Notes under the pieces: generated by a model
What the model was told of the DNA's origin: nothing
The model's database searches: none
What the model saw: only the letters and a program-made list of their open reading frames with translations
Shown: in pieces, positions 61,268-64,000 of the stretch
Numbering within the stretch: position 1 is the first letter of the stretch
Layout of the letters: the number at the start of each line of letters is the position of its first letter
NCBI RefSeq assembly: GCF_004297405.1
Contig: NZ_SCVC01000021.1
Location: forward strand, 372,001 to 436,000
Source: Reyranella sp.
GTDB lineage: Bacteria; Pseudomonadota; Alphaproteobacteria; Reyranellales; Reyranellaceae
Reading direction: 5' to 3'
DNA length: 64,000 bases
Made by a program: the position numbers and the translations under genes

Positions 61268-62902
61268 CTAGTTGCTGGCGAAGTTGGTGTTGCGGAACTC
61301 CATCGCGAAGGACGGCGAGGCCTTCCACTTGATGTCCTTGCGCTTGGCGGTGAACGTCGCGTTCTGGTGCAGCACCGTATAGGCGGGATCTTCGCGCTCG
61401 CAGATCTCAAGCATGCGCTTGAACATCGCCCGGCGCTTCTGCATGTCGGTTTCGACTTCCAGGGCTACGGAGAGCTTGTTCATCTCCTCGTTGGTCCATT
61501 CGCCGACCTGCTGCTGCTGCCCCTGCGGGCCGTGCTGCGCCACGATCGAGGAGATCGGATCGTTGAAGCCGGCACTGTTCGACCAGTCGCGCACGGCGCG
61601 CGGGCTGTTGGTGTCGAAGACCTGCTGCCAGTTCTCCTTCATCTCGATCTGCACGTTGAGGCCGGCCTGGCGCCACATCTCGACCAGCACCTGCGCCGTC
61701 GAGACCTGGTTGGTGTAGTAGTTATTCAGGAGGCGATAGGGGATCGGATCGCCCTTGTAGTTTGCTTCCTTCAGCAGCGCTTTGGCCTTGGCGAGATCGA
61801 AGGACGGCACCGTCCAGTTCTCGACGAACATCGGCCCGTAGAATTCCCACTGCAGACCCGCCGGCACGCGGGTGCGGCCCGACCACAGCGCTTCCACGAT
61901 CGCCTGACGGTCGATTGCGTGGGTGAAGGCCTGGCGGATGCGCGGGTCGGCGAGACGCGGATGGTTCTTGTCGAACACCGTAATGCGGTGATTGACGATC
62001 GTGCTGCCCAGCACCTCGAATTTCGGGTTCTTCTCGATACCGGGAATCTGGTCGGGCGGCACGTCGCAGATGAAATCGAACTGGCCGGCCAGCAGGCCGT
62101 TGATGCGGGTTGCGACCTCCGGGACCACCACCAGGCGCACGCTCCTGAGCGGCGGTCGGCCACCCCAGTAGTCGTCGTGCGCGTCCATCACCAGCACCTG
62201 GTCGGGCTGGAACTCACGCACCTTGTAGGGACCAGTGGAGACCGGTGCGCGCGCCCAGTCGAGCCAGCTCTTGGCTTCCTCGTAGGCACGGCGGGAGATG
62301 ATGTCGCTGCCCAACCGTCCGATACGGCCTTCCAGCGTGACGTCGGGTGTGCGGTTGGTGAAGCGCACGGTGTACTTGTCGACAGCCTCGACCTTCTCGA
62401 GCGCCGGAAACAGCCGCTTGGCCACAGCCGGCACTTCCGGCGGCAGGTTCTTGCCCTGGTTCGCGTCGCGGATCAGCACCGAGGTGAACAGCGTCTTGGT
62501 CGAGGCGATGTCGTAGTCGGGGCCGAACATGCGGTCGCGGCTGAAGGTGAACACTACGTCGTCGGCCGTAAGCTCGTCGCCATTATGGAACTTCACGCCC
62601 TTGCGCAGGCTGAACTCCACGGTGCGGTCGTCGATCCGCTTCCAGCTCTCGGCGAGGCCCGGCTTGGGCTCCAGCTTGCCGAGCAGGTTCGACATGATCA
62701 GCGTTTCGAAGAGGAAGGAGAAGGCGCGCTGGCCGACATTCGACTGCTCGCGCAAGGGCTCCAGCGCGGCGCTGTTGGCGATCTGCTGTACGGCGATGGT
62801 GACGCTCGGCCGTTGATCAGTCTGGCCGATGGCGACTCGGGGGAGGGCGAAACTGGTAGCGGCGAGGCCCGAGGCGGCGATCAAGCGGCGGCGCAGGAAC
62901 AT
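61268..62902 (-). CDS. Peptide-type ABC substrate-binding protein, family 5
   Basis: A 544-aa receptor with an Arg-rich leader ('MFLRRRLIAASGLAATSFALPRVAIGQ'), then family blocks 'KLEPKPGLAESWKRIDDRTVEFSLRKGVKFHNGDELTADDVVFTFSRDRMFG', 'VSTGPYKVREFQPDQVLVMDAHDDYWGGRPPLRSVRLVVVPEVATRINGLLAGQFDFICDV' and 'RLADPRIRQAFTHAIDRQAIVEAL'. It is the first gene of the complete opp-type operon 62902-57452. The ligand may be peptides or another amine or opine, as the family is broad. Confidence 0.94.
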   Translation of the reverse strand: MFLRRRLIAASGLAATSFALPRVAIGQTDQRPSVTIAVQQIANSAALEPLREQSNVGQRAFSFLFETLIMSNLLGKLEPKPGLAESWKRIDDRTVEFSLRKGVKFHNGDELTADDVVFTFSRDRMFGPDYDIASTKTLFTSVLIRDANQGKNLPPEVPAVAKRLFPALEKVEAVDKYTVRFTNRTPDVTLEGRIGRLGSDIISRRAYEEAKSWLDWARAPVSTGPYKVREFQPDQVLVMDAHDDYWGGRPPLRSVRLVVVPEVATRINGLLAGQFDFICDVPPDQIPGIEKNPKFEVLGSTIVNHRITVFDKNHPRLADPRIRQAFTHAIDRQAIVEALWSGRTRVPAGLQWEFYGPMFVENWTVPSFDLAKAKALLKEANYKGDPIPYRLLNNYYTNQVSTAQVLVEMWRQAGLNVQIEMKENWQQVFDTNSPRAVRDWSNSAGFNDPISSIVAQHGPQGQQQQVGEWTNEEMNKLSVALEVETDMQKRRAMFKRMLEICEREDPAYTVLHQNATFTAKRKDIKWKASPSFAMEFRNTNFASN

Positions 62903-63093
62903 GGCGCAAACTCCTTCGATGAGGAGCGGACGCTAGGACGCTTTCATGACCGCCGAGTTTCGGTTCGGTGACGCTTCGCTTGTGCAGCGCGGCAAGTCAT
63001 CCACACGGTTGAAGAACTTGGCGGAAAAGAATGCTAAACTCGGCTCGGGGGAGTGGGATGTCTGGTGTCGTTTAATGTTCGGGGGAACTGAAG

Positions 63094-63786
63094 ATGCCCA
63101 TCGCCAATCGTCTCTATGCTGAGTTTCTTGGAACCGCCTGGCTGGTGCTCGGCGGCTGTGGAAGTGCGGTTCTCGCTGCGGCCTTTCCCCAGCTCGGGAT
63201 CGGCTTCGCTGGCGTCGCGCTCGCCTTCGGCCTTACCGTGCTCACGATGGTCTATGCCGTCGGCGGCGTGTCGGGGGGGCACTTTAATCCAGCCGTGACG
63301 GTTGGCCTTGCTGCCGGCGGTCGCTTTCCCTGGAGCGAAGTCATCCAGTATGTGATCGCGCAGGTCCTGGGTGGTATCGCGGGAGCGGCCATTCTCTATG
63401 TCGTCGCAACCGGCAAGGCCGGTGCCGATATTGGCGGCTTTGCCACCAATGGCTACGGCGACCATTCGCCCGGCAAGTACGGAATGACCGCGGCTCTGGT
63501 GATCGAAATCGTCCTCTCCTTCGGGTTCGTCACCGTCATTCTCGGCGCCACGGACAAGAAGGCCCATCCGGCGATGGCGGGCCTCGCGATCGGCCTCTGT
63601 CTCACGCTGATCCACTTGATCAGCATTCCCGTCACCAACACGTCGGTTAATCCCGCGCGCAGCACGGCGCCGGCGCTGTTCGTCGGAGGGGCGGCGATTT
63701 CGCAGCTCTGGCTGTTCTGGGTGGCGCCGATTGTCGGTGGCCTGATTGCCGGCTTTGCTTATGGGTTGCTCGGCCGTAAAGACTGA
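63094..63786 (+). CDS. Aquaporin (AqpZ family)
   Basis: A 230-aa membrane channel with six helices and two half-helices carrying the NPA boxes: '[14 protein letters not shown]' and '[14 protein letters not shown]'. The arginine after the second NPA (Asn-Pro-Ala-Arg) is in place, as in selectivity filters of water channels. It probably conducts water in the inner membrane. A 191-base gap lies upstream, with a GGGGGA ribosome site before ATG 63094. Confidence 0.94.
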   Translation: MPIANRLYAEFLGTAWLVLGGCGSAVLAAAFPQLGIGFAGVALAFGLTVLTMVYAVGGVSGGHFNPAVTVGLAAGGRFPWSEVIQYVIAQVLGGIAGAAILYVVATGKAGADIGGFATNGYGDHSPGKYGMTAALVIEIVLSFGFVTVILGATDKKAHPAMAGLAIGLCLTLIHLISIPVTNTSVNPARSTAPALFVGGAAISQLWLFWVAPIVGGLIAGFAYGLLGRKD

Positions 63787-63836
63787 CGGCGCGGTTCCGC
63801 CGCTGTAGAGTGTTGGCGGGACCGGAGGGAGACCGA

Positions 63837-64000
63837 ATGATGAAGATTGCAAAGCTTGCCGCTCTCGCGCTTGTGGGAGCGGTTCCTGTGGCCGCCTCGG
63901 CGCAGGACGCGGATGTGAAGTTCTGGCTGAAGGCCGACCCCAAGAACATCCAGGGCTGCATCTCGGCCGATCCATCATTCACACGGGAGCACACGTTCCA
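63837..64000 (+). CDS. Secreted protein, N-terminal part (3' truncated by window edge)
   Basis: The frame opens at ATG 63837 (or ATG 63840) behind GGAGGGA and runs off the right edge. It starts with signal peptide 'MKIAKLAALALVGAVPVAASAQ' and continues 'DADVKFWLKADPKNIQGCISADPSFTREHTF'. The mature start is too short to identify. It follows the aquaporin stop by 50 bases. Confidence 0.75.
   Translation, partial: MMKIAKLAALALVGAVPVAASAQDADVKFWLKADPKNIQGCISADPSFTREHTF

Noticed and set aside
60308..62971. An 887-aa plus-strand open frame, one of the longest in the window
   Set aside because: It lies opposite OppF, OppD and the peptide receptor, all with complete motifs; the long frame reflects codon bias on the other strand.
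62903..63093. Promoter for the aquaporin gene in the 191-base gap
   Set aside because: TTGAAG and TAAACT-like boxes exist, but the spacing is poor, so no site was annotated.

Overview
The window is high-GC, densely packed bacterial DNA (about 67 protein genes, no gap over 300 bases without a gene). I saw no rRNA, tRNA, CRISPR array, integrase or insertion sequence. The gene content points to a free-living, metabolically versatile alphaproteobacterium: Bug/TctC receptors without membrane partners, several complete ABC importers, family III CoA-transferase, enolase-superfamily sugar-acid enzymes, FrnE-type DsbA and RidA. A Reyranella-like or other Rhodospirillales relative is my guess, not a result.

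Layout. 1-2258: end of a peptide-binding receptor and a gamma-glutamyltransferase. 2365-7051: a same-strand block of a frameshifted Bug receptor, an SsuD-like flavin monooxygenase, a LysR regulator, a 351-aa protein with a CxxC tail, and a UGSC-family selenoprotein. In the selenoprotein a TGA at 6806 is followed in frame by Gly-Ser-Cys and by a hairpin (6821-6837) that closely resembles the E. coli fdhF SECIS. This is the most striking object in the window. 7128-10362: small membrane protein, GST, tandem Lin0512 proteins, Bug receptor, DoxX. 10571-14931: sugar-type ABC importer preceded by palindromes. 14909-21503: two tiny biased-composition genes, a Bug receptor coupled to a secreted unknown, OsmC, an ABC exporter and a histidine acid phosphatase.

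21555-26502: a FadR-type regulator with a palindromic operator at its own start, RpiB, two tandem amino-acid receptors, two permeases and an ATPase, apparently one operon. 26499-33838: orphan membrane sensor, a leaderless amino-acid-binding protein, YjbR, type-B carboxylesterase overlapping an enolase-superfamily enzyme, a repeat protein flanked by two hairpins, a DUF188 protein and an orphan peptide receptor. 34086-37751: Fe3+/2-aminoethylphosphonate-type ABC importer with a fused permease. 37814-50599: AsmA, FrnE/DsbA, atypical SDR, RidA-like, HAD, cupin-like protein, GSAM-like aminotransferase, redoxin, ModA-like receptor, ketopantoate-reductase-like enzyme, a small 4-Cys protein, HutD, a PRISE-like reductase and a CoA-transferase.

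50608-57447: zinc-free MDR reductase, a second enolase-superfamily enzyme and a complete branched-chain (Liv) importer. 57452-62902: complete Opp/Dpp importer on the minus strand. 63094-64000: aquaporin and the start of a secreted protein.

In total there are 13 solute-binding proteins, but only 5 complete ABC importers. The window looks like a nutrient-scavenging region in which small catabolic sets sit beside their uptake systems.
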